Numbered from the stretch's first letter, positions 1 to 12,342 are shown. The stretch is 64,000 nt of DNA from Poecilobothrus nobilitatus (GCA_947095535.1 OX352773.1:132413393-132477392), one strand, 5' to 3'. Program-made: numbers and translations. The notes: a model not told the origin generated them from the sequence alone.

Positions 1-999
1 CGTTATTTCAATTGAATCAAAATTTTTTTTTTGAAAAAACATGGAAAAGGGGAATTAAAATTTAATACCTGCGTGTGAATTAAGTTAGATCTGGTTAGGC
101 ATTTAGTAAATTAAATAGTTCTTTCTAGTTCTTTTATTGCAAAATAGATAACCAAACATAACATTATTTCAATATTTTTGTATACACAATATACAAATTC
201 ATAATAATAACTGATATTAAATCTGAAAATATAATTTGTTTTTTATTATTTATTATTTAAAATAAAAAGCTACATGTCCAAAAAACTTTACTAAGAAAAG
301 TAAACATTAAATCAATATAAGCCTTACTATTATCAAACCATAACGGAAACGTTTTATCTGTTTTTTTCTATATATTTGTTTATAATTAATTTTTTTATTC
401 TAGTACAATGACAATGTTTGAAAAACAATTCTTTAAAAATATTGATTTATAATTAACTATTGATTTGATTGATTTTTGAAATAAAAAAACAATTTACTAG
501 GAGGTACCAAAGAACCGAAATTCATCAAATGATTTTGAAATCATAAGTAATTCAGACTCACCATCGAATTTCGAAGAGGATTTTATTGATGCTTTTGAAA
601 ATAATTGACAAGGATCTTTGAGTTTTTTAAATAATTTAAATATTCAATAACCAGCAAAATATCTAGAAGAGCATTCTGAAATATTCTCAAAGGTGGAGTA
701 CTGAGTATTTTCCAATCTCATTTGCTCTTTATCGTGATTGTTAGGATTGTTACTAGTTGCAGATATTGATCATTATTTATATTATCACTATTTTTAATAT
801 CTCGATTTTCATCGATAAGGGTTGTCCAATCGATATCTAAGAGGGAATCAATATCTTCTTCACAGCTTGAAAATTGATTGAAATAAATTAATTTCAGCGA
901 CATAATTTTCCATATATAGCACTAAATTCTGTAGCATCTGGATTTTTTTTATTTAATAAGTTTTATTAAATAAGTTAAAAAGTTTTATTAAATAAGTTA
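1..999. other. AT-rich stretch, no supported gene
   Basis: Very AT-rich DNA with homopolymer runs. A short acidic open frame on the minus strand (718-903) and an acidic plus-strand reading near 520-610 look faintly like transposase N-termini, but neither has a diagnostic motif. I see no RNA gene or clear element terminus here. Confidence 0.5.
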
Positions 1000-1560
1000 A
1001 ACAATAACCATTATTGCCGTTATTGTTTTAACCATACCTTGAAAGCAATAAATATTTTTGGTTTTCACTCTAGGAGAAATCGCAGAAATGTAAACTTTCA
1101 TTTCATTTAAGAATGTGAAATCTTTAAAGAAAATAGGAGGACGCCTTTTGAGTAAATCGAACAATCGATCAATTTTTCTTATAAATATTGCTGTGTTAAT
1201 TGCGATTTGCTTTTTATTGTTACTAAATATTTTTTTTTTTAACTAAAACTTCAATCCCAGAAGCAAAGCTTCTGAAAAAAAATTCAGTTGCTAATTTACT
1301 GTCATTTTTTGAAACCTATTGGGGTTTACGTGGGCTTCAGAAAGTCTGGGACACAAACGTGTAATATTTCCTGAATCATTTGCAACATTCTAATAATAGT
1401 CCAACTTATTATACCTTCAGGTTTGTTTGAATCATAAGCTAATAATCTGTTTCTAAATGATTTAATCAAATGAGGCACATCAGAAGTTAAATAAATAACT
1501 TTTTGTATGTACATAAAACTCGAACTTTGGCTTGGAGTTGAATACAATTTCGAATTTACA
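1000..1560 (-). pseudogene. P-element-like transposase fragment, degraded
   Basis: Reading the minus strand from about 1560 to 1000 gives, across stops and frame changes, the RNase H-fold core of a P-element/THAP9-type transposase: VPHLIKSFRNRLL (the block that in other copies reads DPVHLIKSIRN), then HVNPNRFQKM, then RLFDLLK. The open part is 1326-1547. This is the same family as the copies at 6251-9630, 47609-47974 and 57270-57836. N-terminal THAP zinc finger and C-terminus are not visible. The family cuts and pastes DNA using acidic catalytic residues in this core. The copy is clearly inactive. Confidence 0.6.
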
Positions 1561-4500
1561 GTGCTTTATGATATTATACTTATTTTGTTTAAGATATTAT
1601 ACTGACATCCTGGTTGTATAGATTTAATTTAAACACAATTTATATAAAGAAGTTTTATGTGGTAAATTCAATTTCAAATTTTCCCTCAAAAAGTTATAGG
1701 TCGCGCCACTTTTGAAAAACAGCCCTTGAGCTAAGGGGTCTTTTTTTTGGTTTCAAGAATGGTCCACAAATTCTATCCCATAAATAGTACCTACCTGTAT
1801 ATTCATTCATACATTTTCATGCATAGAAATATAATTTACACATTTATCTATAATTATCTCTCGTTCGTATGTTATCTACTTATACCATTCTCGTTCTCAG
1901 TTTATACCAATTCATTTTCTCAGCTTATACCATTCTCGTTCTCAGTTTGTGCCAGTTGAAAACTGGGAACAGCAAAATAAAAAGTGCCTAAAATTTTGTA
2001 TGGAAAATTACATCTATGATATTGTCTCTGCTAATACTATTACACAAGCAAAATTTGGTTCGATCACTCAATTTGAAATGAGTATAAAACACACTACGCA
2101 TTTCAAAACAAAAAATGTAATATAAACAATCATAATGTTAGCATAGATGTTGTCGTAGCTAAAATATCAAGTTGCGTGTTGTCTAATATAAAAAGCACCA
2201 ATGGTTTACAATTTTCTGCTAGACTGTAATCTATATAAATTTATTTTATATTTATTGTACACTTTTATTATTATTACATAAATGTGAGCTTTTAATAAGA
2301 AATGCTTCTTCTTTTTCATCCTTAACGATTTCTCGATTTTTCTCGATGACTCTTAATTTGAAATCTCAATTTTTTTCAGAACATAAACACTTTTTCTCTG
2401 GTAAAATCATATTAAGCACAGTAATGGCACCTAGCATTTTGATTTGAAGTTATCAATCCATCATATTTTACTTAAAGCATTCATGTTATTGTTGTTCGAA
2501 ATAGCATTCAGCATGCATTCATTGTTAAAGCTCAATTATTGTACCAATTGTTAACGTGCTGCTTTTTTTGACATTTTGAGTTGTTTTGATATGTGACTGA
2601 TTTGAGTGATTTATAATCTCGGAAAGAAGACTATTCGATTTTGTCTTTTTGGTGAAAACTTTATTAAAGATTGTTATATCTTCATTGCTTATTACGGTTA
2701 CATAAAATTTATATAATGAAAATGCACACAAAAAACTTCAAATAATTACCGGTATAATTTTCAATGAAAAATGGAAAATAAACAAATAAATTGGTATTAT
2801 ATGTAATTTTTTTCGTAAATTGTAATTTTTTTGGACGATGAATTGTTTAAAATTTAAAATTTAATATTCAATTTCTAAGAAATTGCATATGCATAGCCTA
2901 CTAATAAATTATTTGTTTTGATTATTTACTGGCAAACTATTATATTTAACAAAAGACTCATATTAAAATGCACTACTACACTTTCTCGAAAAGAAACGAA
3001 AATTTATTGTTGCTGTAATATATTTTTTGCAGGCGGTTCGCCGAACTGAGAAACTCTTAGCAAGCAGTTCTATAGAACCGGCTGATTGCCACAGCTACAT
3101 GCATATGTATGAAATTGTATGTATGTATGTATAATTTCATAGCTTCTGTTTTGAATTTCTAATCAAAGAATATCTATATAATAAGAAGTGGCACTCGTCT
3201 AGTATTTCCATTTTTCCAATATTTACTAACCGTATTGCAATTTCTTACTATCACTAAATAGAAAAATCACATTAATTATATAGCAGAACAACACAGACAA
3301 TAAAAAGGTATATAAAAAGGTAATCTTCTAAATTACTATAGGTGTAGGTAGAGTAGGTACACAATATTCGTAAACAATATTTTTACAATGTATTTTTAAA
3401 GGCCATTTTATCTTTTGTTTGTTTACATTTTTGTTGGTAAATAAAAGTAAAATATAATTTTTTATGCATAAGTTTTTAAACGCGATTTTATCTGTCGATC
3501 ATTCAAAATAATCGACAGTGCGACAAATTTAATATCTAAATTTTTGTATTGTTAAAGTAAAATAAATTTTGAAAGTGATATTTTAATGTTGGATTTTTAT
3601 TTATTATGACTTTTTTCAATTTTGGGAAAATTTTATTGTTATTACTGAAAAAAAATGAATTAAAAATTATATAACTTATATGTTTATACAATGCATTATT
3701 TTATATATGTATAAGTTAACGATGTATAATTTTTAATTAATTTCTTTTTTAGTTAAGAACACACAATTCCTTTTTTTGTAATTCATTTTATTATTTCGAA
3801 ATATATATATATAGATATAATGCCAATGTAATTGCGAAAGTAAAATTGTTGGTCGCGTGTAATAAATTGTACGCCAAGGCAAATAACTTAAGTTATAAAG
3901 TGTATTACTTTTGCTAGTGGGTCATGTTGCAATTCAATTAACTTTAAAATACAAAAAAGTTGATTTTGATTTGTTACTCGTATTTTAGCTTTGAGAAGAA
4001 TCAATTTCGTATAGTGGAAATTTAAAGCCAAGAAAAATTTTGTTTGATTTAATATAACGGAACTAAGAAAAAGTTATATAAAAAAAAAACTTTTAAGATA
4101 TTTTCATGTATATAAAAAATGTATATTGTAAAATAAAAACTTATTTAAAAAACAAAAAAGGAAGAATAAAAAAAAAAATAAGAAAAAAACAGGCTTTTAC
4201 TTGGCACCGAACAGTAAAAGTCCATGTTTTTCTTCTGAGTCTGAGTATCAAATATTGTAATAAATAAAAAGTATCCATTGTATTGTAATAAATGAAAAAT
4301 AACCACAAATAAATAATAAATTAAAAGTAATTGTAATTGAGAAGAAGTTTTATTCAACTTAAAGCATATAAACAGCCGCCTGTGTAGTTACAACAATCAA
4401 AAGTACGATTTAATGACCCAACGAGGAATAATCAACAACATAAATTTGCTATTTATTATTCTTTTTTCTCGTAAGAAAAACGTAAGAAAAAGTAATCAGA

Positions 4501-4687
4501 AAATTTAATTAAATAATAAATAATCGCATAAAAAATAAAGTATAAAAAATCATTTCTAAAAAATGTTTCCAAAACAAAAGTGAAAACTACAATAAAATAC
4601 AAGGAACCTTAATTAATTTTTTTTTTTTGACTTTTTTTTATAAGGAAAAGTAAATTAGAATTTTTCAAGTTTAACGCTTATGTCAAA
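1561..4687. other. AT-rich noncoding stretch
   Basis: No coding signal found. Contents worth naming: a short imperfect tandem repeat at about 1885-1950 (units near 23 bp containing the phrase ctcagtttataccatt), a palindromic ggttcgccgaac near 3036, and TATG-rich simple sequence near 3100-3135. Short open frames at 1747-1959, 2525-2731 and 4145-4357 are low complexity and not believable as genes. Confidence 0.5.
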
Positions 4688-6272
4688 CCATAAAGAAATC
4701 ATATACATAGAGTATTTACACCGAACAAATTTTTTAAACCATTTCTGCACAAAATATAGAACCCCGAAATTCTGTTTTGTTGCAGATTAACACCTTTTGA
4801 ACAAAAAATTTATACAGAAATAATATTTATTTGCAGCTTATAAAAAAATGAAATGTATTCTTTTCTTATTTATTTTATACTATTTTATAATTGTAGTGGT
4901 ATGGTAGTGATAATATTTTTTTTATTCGTTTCATTCTTATTTGTTTGTACGTATGTTTATTAGATTTGAAATGATTAGAATTTGAATGTTTAATAATTTT
5001 TGGCTGGCATATATAAAGCGTATTAAATAGCGTATGTGTGTGTTTAGTAAAATTAAAAATAATTTTATTATGCATGTATAAGAACATAATGTATTGAAGT
5101 AGGTAAATAAATAAAAAATTATATAAGTGATAATAAGTGACTTTTATTAAATATTTTGTTTTTAAGGTAATAAGGGAACAAATCAATGTTAAATTATAAC
5201 TGAATTAATTCACTGAAATAAAAGTTTCTTTTCCTACTTAGAGTAAATATATAGTCATGATATACCTAGTACTAGTAAAAGTAAATAATTTTTAAAACTT
5301 TTGCAAAAATTAATAAAAAAATCAAATTTTATTTAACAATTTTCTTTTTAATATTAGTACCTAAATGTTAGAATAGCTAATATTAGAATAGGAATATTAG
5401 TACAGTACCTAAATAGGGAATCAAAAAATAACAAAAGCACATAAAATTAATTAAAAAAAATGTTTTATTGCTTAAAATTAAAGAATAGAAGGAAAACATA
5501 AGAAGGGAAAAAGCCACATGGAAAATTCTAAAATATAGTCTGATAGTATTAATTTTACAAATGGCATAAAAAACCCTTTTTATTAGTACATTTACAAAAA
5601 AATAAAAATTCAAAATTTATGTAAACAAATTTTACAAGAAAATATAAAAAACTATATATTTACAAAATTATAACTAAGCATTATAAACTACTTTAACATT
5701 TAAAAAAATTTAACATAAAAACATAATTAATCATTTTAACAATATATATAGGTATTTAACTTAAATTAATAATCTCATGCATTGATTTTTAACAAAATTT
5801 TCATGAAAAAAAAAATAAAAATTAAAGTTATTAATCCATTACAAATCAAGAAAAAGTTTAAAAAAATATTTATTCAAAAATTGCAGACCATGTGAGACAA
5901 AATTTCTACTATATATATTTAGTTTTGAATTATTTTTGACTATTTTTTTATCTTTCCCTCTTGGATTCCTAACTTTTTGTTCTTCCTCAATTATTAATTT
6001 TTCCTTTAACCATTTGGTTTCTTTTTTTAATAACAAATCGTTTAGTAATTCTAAAAACTTATAATTTTATGCGTAAAGCATTTTTCATTTTCGTTGAACG
6101 ACGTAGAATATTTATCCCATTTAGTAATAGCTTCCAAACAACAATATGAAATGTTTTTTTTAAGTTCTTTTGATGAAAGTTTTGAGAAAAAAAGTGATCA
6201 AATATATTGATTTGAAATTGGGTCAATTCAAAAAAAATTTTCTGTTGGCGCTTTTAAATGGACAATATCTGA
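4688..6272. repeat. Left inverted arm of the P-like element
   Basis: Reverse complement matches 9379-10974 almost base for base over about 1.6 kb, with small indels. On the minus strand the inner end (6272 towards 6020) repeats the transposase C-terminal reading found in the plus-strand right arm. Frames at 4875-5186, 5383-5613 and 5839-6036 are shared with the opposite arm and are probably not separate genes. Confidence 0.85.
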
Positions 6273-6703
6273 TAATGCACTGATAATCGCACTTTTTTTC
6301 GATCCTGTTCACTTAATTAAATCTATTCGTAATACATTACTCAAATATGATTTAAATACTGATGACGGCGAAGTTTCTTTTAAAATTATTCGGTCGCTTT
6401 ACTTTCACGAAAGAGACACTAGCCAAAAAATGTGCCCAAAGCTTTCAAAAAAGCATATCTTTCCAAATTCATTTGAAAGAATGAATGTTAAATTAGCAAA
6501 TCAGGTTCTTAGTCGCTCAGTTGCTGCTGCTATTAGGACACTAGTTTCAACAAATAAATTCGTTACTCGAAAAAATTGTGCTTTAGTAACCGCTGTTTTC
6601 GTATTTAAAATTAATAGGTTATTCGATTGTCTTAATAGCAAAAAAATATATGATAAAAACCCATATCGTGTAGCTTTACAATCAAACAATCAAATATTTC
6701 AGT
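6251..6703 (+). pseudogene. P-element-like transposase, catalytic core part
   Basis: Open plus-strand reading with strong P/THAP9 transposase features: FFDPVHLIKSIRNTLLKYDL, then CPKLSKKHI, PNSFERMNVKLANQVLS, SVAAAIRTL and INRLFDCLNSKK. This is the RNase H-like region that binds GTP and cuts DNA in P-type transposases. The frame is uninterrupted from about 6251 to the LINE junction near 6703. It is cut off from its N-terminus by the inverted left arm and from its C-terminus (9118-9630) by the LINE. The annotated-looking ATG at 6430 is internal to the conserved block, so it is not a real start. Confidence 0.7.
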
Positions 6704-7805
6704 ACATAACTAGGTTTGTCACAGTAGATTTTTGTTTTACAAAACCATGTTGGTTATCAATTAAAAGATTAGAACAGTGATTATAAATTGAATCCGTTAT
6801 AATTAGTTCAAATAATTTTGGAATAGAAGATAATTTGGCTATGGGACGATAGTTAGTAATTTCATTTTTAGCATTCTTTTTGTGAATTGGTCTGATATAA
6901 GACATTTTCCAAAAAGGAGGAAAGGGTCCGGAATTTAATGAGTTTTTGAAGAGTAATGTTAAAGAAGTAGTGAGAATGTTAGAACACTTGCTCAGAATTA
7001 TTTCCGGTATACCATCAGGGCCGGGAAAAGTATTATCACCGAGTTTATTTAGATATTTGGAAACTATTTCTTCATTTATATTTATGTCATTAAGAGACGT
7101 TTTATGACAACTGTCCATAAAGCAGAAATAGTTTTCATTTAGCGAAAAGGAAGAATCACTATATGAAGTGCTGAAAAATTCACGAAAATATTTCGAAATA
7201 ACTAAAGGATTATTACTTGAAAGAGAATTGAAATTCATAAATGTAGGGTAATCATCACAATTACGTTTAGAATTTATGAATTTCCAAAATTTTTTCAGAT
7301 CAGATTTTAGTTTAGTTTGATTAATATAATTATTGTAAAGAATATCGGATGACGTTTTAAAATTATCAAAAAATATGACAAAATTGTTATAGTCATTAAT
7401 ATCTTTTGATTTGAGATATTTACGCCAGGCTTTGTTTTTCTTATTTCTGAGAGATCTAAGCTCCTTTGTGAACCATGGTGGGCCAGATTGGGAAGATCTT
7501 TTTTTTGAAATAAGAACGAATTGAGTAAAACCTTCAAACATAACTTCATAAAACCTAATTGTCATTTGATTTAGGTCTATATTATTAAATAAAAACGTGA
7601 AGTCATAGGTATTTAAGAAATTTATTAGTCCGGGAAAGTTGGTTTTATTGAAATTAAAACTATAAGAATATGCTGCTTCAAGATTTACTGAATTAGTTAA
7701 ACAATAGATAAAACTTATTGAAGGGTGATAAGGGTCTAACGCAACAAGCGATAACACCGAGTCACAGAAAGTGATATACCAATCAGAGGTAAATATTAAA
7801 TCCAA
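6699..7805 (-). pseudogene. LINE reverse transcriptase, N-terminal half
   Basis: A long open frame of 368 codons covering the linker and first RT blocks of a non-LTR reverse transcriptase. Visible motifs: WFTKELRSLRNKKNKAWRKY in the linker, then GPDGIPEIIL (RT block 1-2), FWKMSYIRPIHKK, NYRPIAKLS and HGFVKQKSTVTNL. The polymerase active site lies beyond the truncation at the P-like junction. The frame ends at a stop made at or just past that junction. Upstream it meets the endonuclease reading after a stop near 7806-7886. Confidence 0.75.
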
Positions 7806-7886
7806 TTGCTTATCTTTAAAATTACGATGGTGGGAAACCTGTTGTAAATTGTTGGTATTTAATCCATCAATAAATTGCGAATCAGT

Positions 7887-8490
7887 TTAAATCACCGAAA
7901 AATCCGAAATCAAAAAAGATTCTTCGTCATGATTAATCCATGTAATATGAGGGAGATTAAAATCTCCACATAAAATTAACTCATCATTAGGACCTGAATT
8001 ACAGCAAATCGAATCTATTACATTTAAAAGAGTGATATAAATATTTAAATTCGAAGAAGGTGGAATGTATATGTTAACAATATTTACATTTTTGTTTGAA
8101 AATTTTATATTCACACCTATTATTTCAAGACCGTCTGCGTTCGAAATAGGAATTTCATTTGCATAAAACGACAATCAATACACCTCCCCCTTTAGGAATG
8201 TAACTATTAGATACAGTAGGTTCAGCATATCTATCTTTTCTAAAAACAGAATATAAGCTATCGAAAAGCTCAAGATTGTTAATAGAAGAATTTAGCCAAG
8301 TTTCAGTTAATGCAAATACGTCAAAATTTAAACTTATCGAATTAAGTAAGACCTGACTTGTTTTTGTTCTAAGACCTCTGACATTTTGATAATATATTGA
8401 TAAATTTATCAAAATTGAAGAATCTATCAAAGATGTAGAGATCTTATTTAAATTATTTATTGGCACGAAAAAATTTATTATAATTATCAT
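7887..8490 (-). pseudogene. LINE AP-type endonuclease domain
   Basis: Two overlapping frames (8155-8490 and 7887-8174) together give an exonuclease-endonuclease-phosphatase type endonuclease. Key pieces are the NVRGLRTK start block, the ALTETWLN block with the metal-binding Glu, GGGV after it, and CGDFNLPHITW carrying the conserved Asp-Asn. A single frame change near 8165 breaks it. In the intact family it nicks target DNA to prime reverse transcription. Confidence 0.7.
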
Positions 8491-8512
8491 TCGAAACTTG
8501 TAAGTGATTGTA

Positions 8513-9075
8513 CTAATTACTATTACAATGACTGCTATATGCTTTTACTTCGTCTGAGACATCTTTGGAAGATATACCTTTAGTTTCGTGAAATTTTATA
8601 TATAATTTATATAATTCTTTGTATTCGGTTGGTAAACCTTCGTTATCAATTAAAATTTTTATACTTGTTCTGGTCTTACCTTCCAACACAGTATTATATT
8701 TATCATCAAACAAGTATGACAAATATAATCTGACCATGTTATAGACTTTATCTTCTCTTAGCCTAGAAAGAGCGACTGTATAGTCGTTGTTGGCAAGAGG
8801 TTGTTGTGTCATTCTTGTTATCGGTGGTAAAAGCGGGTTAATAATTGAAGGTTGAAGAGTTTCACCTTGAACAAAGTTTATGAATTTAGAAGTAGAAGGA
8901 ACATTAGGAGAAGTTGAGGAAGAAGGAGGAGGTTCAGTTATCGAAACACAATTAGAATTGGTAATTTCTGGATCTTTAGTTAGTGATGCAATATTAAAAG
9001 CGTTTATATTGTTATTACTTTTCTGAATAGTATTGTGGTTATGAGATTTGTTGTTCTGAGTGCCTGAGTTAGGGT
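8513..9075 (-). pseudogene. LINE ORF1 (gag-like) C-terminal part
   Basis: The minus frame stays open from about 9075 to its stop at 8513, longer than the ATG-initiated piece (8513-8812). It has a Ser/Pro/Asn-rich, low-complexity N-terminal half and a folded-looking C-terminal half (VRLYLSYLFDDKYN, KILIDNEGLPTEYKELY). It lies immediately upstream of the endonuclease, where ORF1 of a LINE ends. No zinc knuckle is visible. The 5' end is cut by the P-like junction near 9080-9118. Confidence 0.5.
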
Positions 9076-9117
9076 TTACAAGTGTTAGTAACTGTTAGTG
9101 AATTAGAAGAATATAGC

Positions 9118-9630
9118 TCAGGTACAAATCAATTGAAATTGAACAAATTGATGATAATATTACTAACGTTGTCATCAATTATTTAGGAGAAAATTTAGAA
9201 AAACAGAAAGGAATGTTGTTTCGAATAACGCACAAAGGTATATATGTGGTTATATCATTTTTAAAATGATGAAAAAAATTTCTTGTGTGTTATGTAACGA
9301 TTTATTTTTTAAGACTTCTGAAAGCCCTTTATTACTTGAGTCGGAACAATTTATTTTTCAAAAAACTACAAAAATTACTCAGATATTGTCCATTTGAAAG
9401 CGCCAACAGAAAACTTTTTTGAATTGACCCAATTTCAAATCAATATATTTGATCACTTTTTTTCTCAAAACTTTCATCAAAAGAACTTAAAAAAAAACAT
9501 TTTATATTGTTGTTTGAAAGCTATTAATAAATCGGATAAATATTCTACGTGGTTCAACGAAAATGAAAAATGTTTTACGCATAAAATTAAGTTTTTAGAA
9601 TTACAAATCGATTTGTTATTAAAAAAATAA
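9118..9630 (+). pseudogene. P-like transposase C-terminal part
   Basis: Plus-strand reading resumes after the LINE: QRYICGYIIFKMMKK, CVLCNDLFF (a CxxC pair typical of the P-like C-terminal region), then after a frame change the 78-codon open frame 9394-9630 (ELTQFQINIFDHFFSQ, HKIKFLELQIDLLLKK). The section from 9379 on is part of the right inverted arm and is therefore also present, inverted, at 6036-6272. Coiled or helical C-termini of this sort close the transposase in related copies. Confidence 0.55.
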
Positions 9631-10974
9631 AACCAAATGGTGTAAAGGAAAAATTAATAATTGAGGAAGAACAAAAAGTTAAGGAATCCAAGAGGGAAAG
9701 ACAAAAAAATAGTCAAAAATAATTCAAAACTAAATATATATAGTAGAAATTTTGTCTCACATGGTCTGCAATTTTTGAATAAATATTTTTTTAAACTTTT
9801 TCTTGATTTGTAATGGATTAATAACTTTAATTTTTATTTTTTTTTCATGAAAATTTTGTTAAAAATCAATGCATGAGATTATTAATTTAAGTTAAATACC
9901 TATATATATTGTTAAAATGATTAATTATGTTTTTATGTTAAGTTTTTTTAAATGTTAAAGTAGTTTATTATACTTAGTTATAATTTTGTAAATAGTTTTT
10001 TATATTTTCTTGTAAAATTTGTTTACATAAATTTTGAATTTTTATTTTTTTGTAAATGTACTAATAAAAAGGGTTTTTTATGCCATTTGGAAAATTAATA
10101 CTATCAGACTATATTTTAGAATTTTCCATGTGGCTTTTTCCCTTCTTATGTTTTTCTTCTATTCTTTAATTTTAAGCAATAAAACATTTTTTTTAATTAA
10201 TTTTATGTGCTTTTGTTATTTTTTGATTCCCTATTTAGGTACTGTACTAATATTCCTATTCTAAATTAGCTATTCTAACATTTAGGTACTAATATTAAAA
10301 AGAAAATTGTTAAATAAAATTTGATTTTTTTATTAATTTTTGCAAAAGTTTTAAAAATTATTTACTTTTACTAGTACTAGGTATATCATGACTATATATT
10401 TACTCTAAGTAGGAAAAGAAACTTTTATTTCAGTGAATTAATTCAGTTATAATTTAACATTGATTTGTTCCCTTATTACCTTAAGTTTATTTATTAAAAC
10501 AAAATATTTAATAAAAGTCACTTATTATCACTTATCTAATTTTTTATTTATTTACCTACTTCAATACGTTATGTTCTTATACATGCATAATAAAATCATT
10601 TTTAATTTTACTAAACACACACATGCGCTATTTAATACGTTTTATATATGCCAGCCAAAAATGCCAAAAATTATTAAACATTCAAATTCTAATCATTTCA
10701 AATCTAATAAACATACGTACAAACAAATAAGAATGAAACGAATAAAAAAAATATTATCACTACCATTCCACTACAATTATAAAATAGTATAAATATGAAA
10801 ATAATACATTTCATTTTTTTATAAGCTGCAAATAAATATTATTTCTGTATAAATTTTTTGTTCAAAATATGTTAATCTGCAACAAAACAGAATTTCGGGG
10901 TTCTATATTTTGTGCAGAAATGGTTTAAAAAATTTGTTCGATGTAAATACTCTATGTATATGATTTCTTTATGG
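9379..10974. repeat. Right inverted arm of the P-like element
   Basis: Inverted copy of 4688-6272. It begins inside the transposase C-terminus and continues through a long AT-rich 3' flank. The frames 10034-10264 and 10460-10792 mirror those in the left arm (5383-5613 and 4875-5186). They are hydrophobic or low complexity and I do not count them as genes. Confidence 0.85.
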
Positions 10975-11585
10975 TCAAAGCCTTGTTGAACCTCTCTTTA
11001 TTCAAAACCTTGGTACATTTGTACCAATAATGTTTTTCATACATTTTGTGTATGAAATATGTAAAAAAATAAACTGTTTTTGTGTTTTTATAACTTTAAT
11101 TCATAACTTAACTTTAACAAAATATTTCATAATTTAATTTAAATAAGAAAAGAATAAAAAGAATACAAAATAAATGAAAAATTAAAAAAAAATTAATTTT
11201 GAGAAGCATTGCAATCAAAGCAATATTTTGCAAAGCATTGAAGATGTCACGAAGTTACAGATTTACACTTCAAAAAGTTTGATATTAAATTGAAGTGGAA
11301 ACATTTTAAATTACGTTATAAGTTTAGAAGTTTAGAATTTTAAATTTAATTATATTTTTTTTTGGAATATTGAGTAACTTAACCCTTCGTTTTACGAATG
11401 CTTCAATTTTCATATTCAGTACGAATCCATGCCCCAGACCCCACACATTTTTATGCATTTACATGTAAAAATTGTTTTATTTATTTTTTTTTTACGAGAG
11501 TTGAAAGAGAGAGAAACTGTACGTGCTTCGTCAGGGTAGTGTTGGACTTTAACCAACCAAAACCACTTCTTTTTAAAACCAAACT
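10975..11585. other. AT-rich spacer
   Basis: Contains a near-palindrome around 11010-11040 (cttggtacatttgtaccaat) and no supported gene. The open frame 11398-11589 has no recognisable domain. Confidence 0.4.
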
Positions 11586-11599
11586 TTAGGATAAAACCT

Positions 11600-11945
11600 T
11601 TAATATAAATGTACAGTTTGGTTTTCGGATAGAAATGTGGGAAGGATGATTGGGGAAATTGGAATTAGGAAATTTGAGATTATGGGGGATAGGTAGGAAA
11701 ATTTCGAGGGATATTTTGAAGAAAGATGTTAATGTTCTTCTTAAACTTAAGTAAATCGTACATATACGAATTACCAACTTTAGGAAACACATGCGATGGT
11801 ATATGGTTCTCCAAACGGGACGCGCGTATGACAAACGAATTTCCATGAGCTGTATTTCACCATCTTGATAACTCTACATGGTAGGGATGAGCTTCTGTCC
11901 CTCTCCTTGTTTCTCGTTAGAAAACTTTGAGTGGAGGCATCATTA
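11600..11945 (-). pseudogene. Jockey-like LINE (copy A) RT C-terminal end
   Basis: Minus-strand reading across small frame changes gives the last part of a Jockey-type LINE ORF2: MPPLKVF, AHGNSFVIRASRLENHIPSH (written across frames as read), VGNSYMYDLLKFKKNINIFL. This tail pattern (arginine-threonine motif, WNSLP-like block, DLxxFKxxI) closes ORF2 in that clade. It is separated from the rest of the same LINE (13630-15160) by a later insertion at about 11946-13625. The same tail occurs at about 39960-40130. Confidence 0.6.
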
Positions 11946-12081
11946 ATGGTTTTATTTTTTTGTAACAGGTGTTAATAAATTTCCGATAGAATTTAATCAG
12001 TTCAAAAACAATTTCTTTTATTTGCTTTAAAAATTCAGTTTAATCCTTCCGAGTTAAAATATAAGAGTTAAATCTTTAAAC

Positions 12082-12342
12082 ATGCTAACCTTGTCATCTC
12101 GCAGGAAAATTTTTCCATCTTGCTTCACCTACGATATTCTATATGACAATATTGACATTGAATTTTTGAAAAACAAATTTATCGTAAATGATGGGGTTAG
12201 GCAAACAAGATACATGAGATTCTTAGTTGAACAAACTCATACAACAGAATGCGGAAGAAATGAACCAATAAACAGATGTTGTACTATCTTCAATAAACAC
12301 AGTCATCTTTTACGTTACATTAACTTCAAGAAGAACATTTGA
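12082..12342 (+). pseudogene. LINE copy B ORF2 C-terminus
   Basis: An 86-codon open piece covering the final ORF2 segment. The RRK(I/L)F-xxx-F-xYDIL block and the PINRCCTIFN block are typical of the last 120 residues of Jockey/CR1-like ORF2 proteins. The reading actually starts before the first ATG (about 11985). No RT catalytic motif remains. Confidence 0.6.

Larger units (their letters stand above)
6704..9080 (-). mobile_element. Non-LTR retrotransposon (LINE) fragment inside the P-like element
   Basis: Minus-strand LINE. From its 5' side: a gag-like ORF1 tail ending at 8513, an AP-type endonuclease (8490-7887; YYQNVRGLRTKT, FALTETWLNSS, then LILCGDFNLPHITW after a frame change near 8165), and the first half of a reverse transcriptase (7805-6699) with FPGPDGIPEIILS, NYRPIAKLSSIPKLFE and QHGFVKQKSTVTNL. 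The match stops abruptly at the RT block preceding the catalytic YxDD, so catalytic motif, C-terminus and 3' tail are missing. Losing the 3' end is unlike ordinary 5'-truncated LINE insertion and suggests a later deletion. It belongs with Jockey/CR1-type elements; the clade is not settled. Confidence 0.75.
4688..10974 (+). mobile_element. P-like DNA transposon with 1.6-kb inverted arms, split by a LINE
   Basis: An element bounded by two long inverted repeats (4688-6272 and 9379-10974), starting CCATAAAG and ending CTTTATGG. Inside is a P-element-type transposase readable on the plus strand before and after a minus-strand LINE fragment. The right arm carries the transposase C-terminus and its 3' flank. 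The left arm is an inverted copy of that same 3' part, placed directly before the catalytic core, so the normal 5' half (THAP finger, start codon) is missing. A convincing 8-bp target duplication was not found: GTCAAA occurs near both edges but out of register. Inactive as it stands. Confidence 0.6.

Noticed and set aside
4875..5613. Hydrophobic ORFs in the inverted arms of the P-like element
   Set aside because: Low complexity, present only as part of duplicated AT-rich 3' flank; no domain.
4681..10982. GTCAAA near both ends of the P-like element as a target duplication
   Set aside because: The copies are out of register with the repeat ends and the flanking bases form a palindrome, so it is not a convincing 8-bp duplication.
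11398..11589. Small plus-strand ORF upstream of LINE copy A
   Set aside because: No recognisable domain, and composition does not differ from the AT-rich surroundings.
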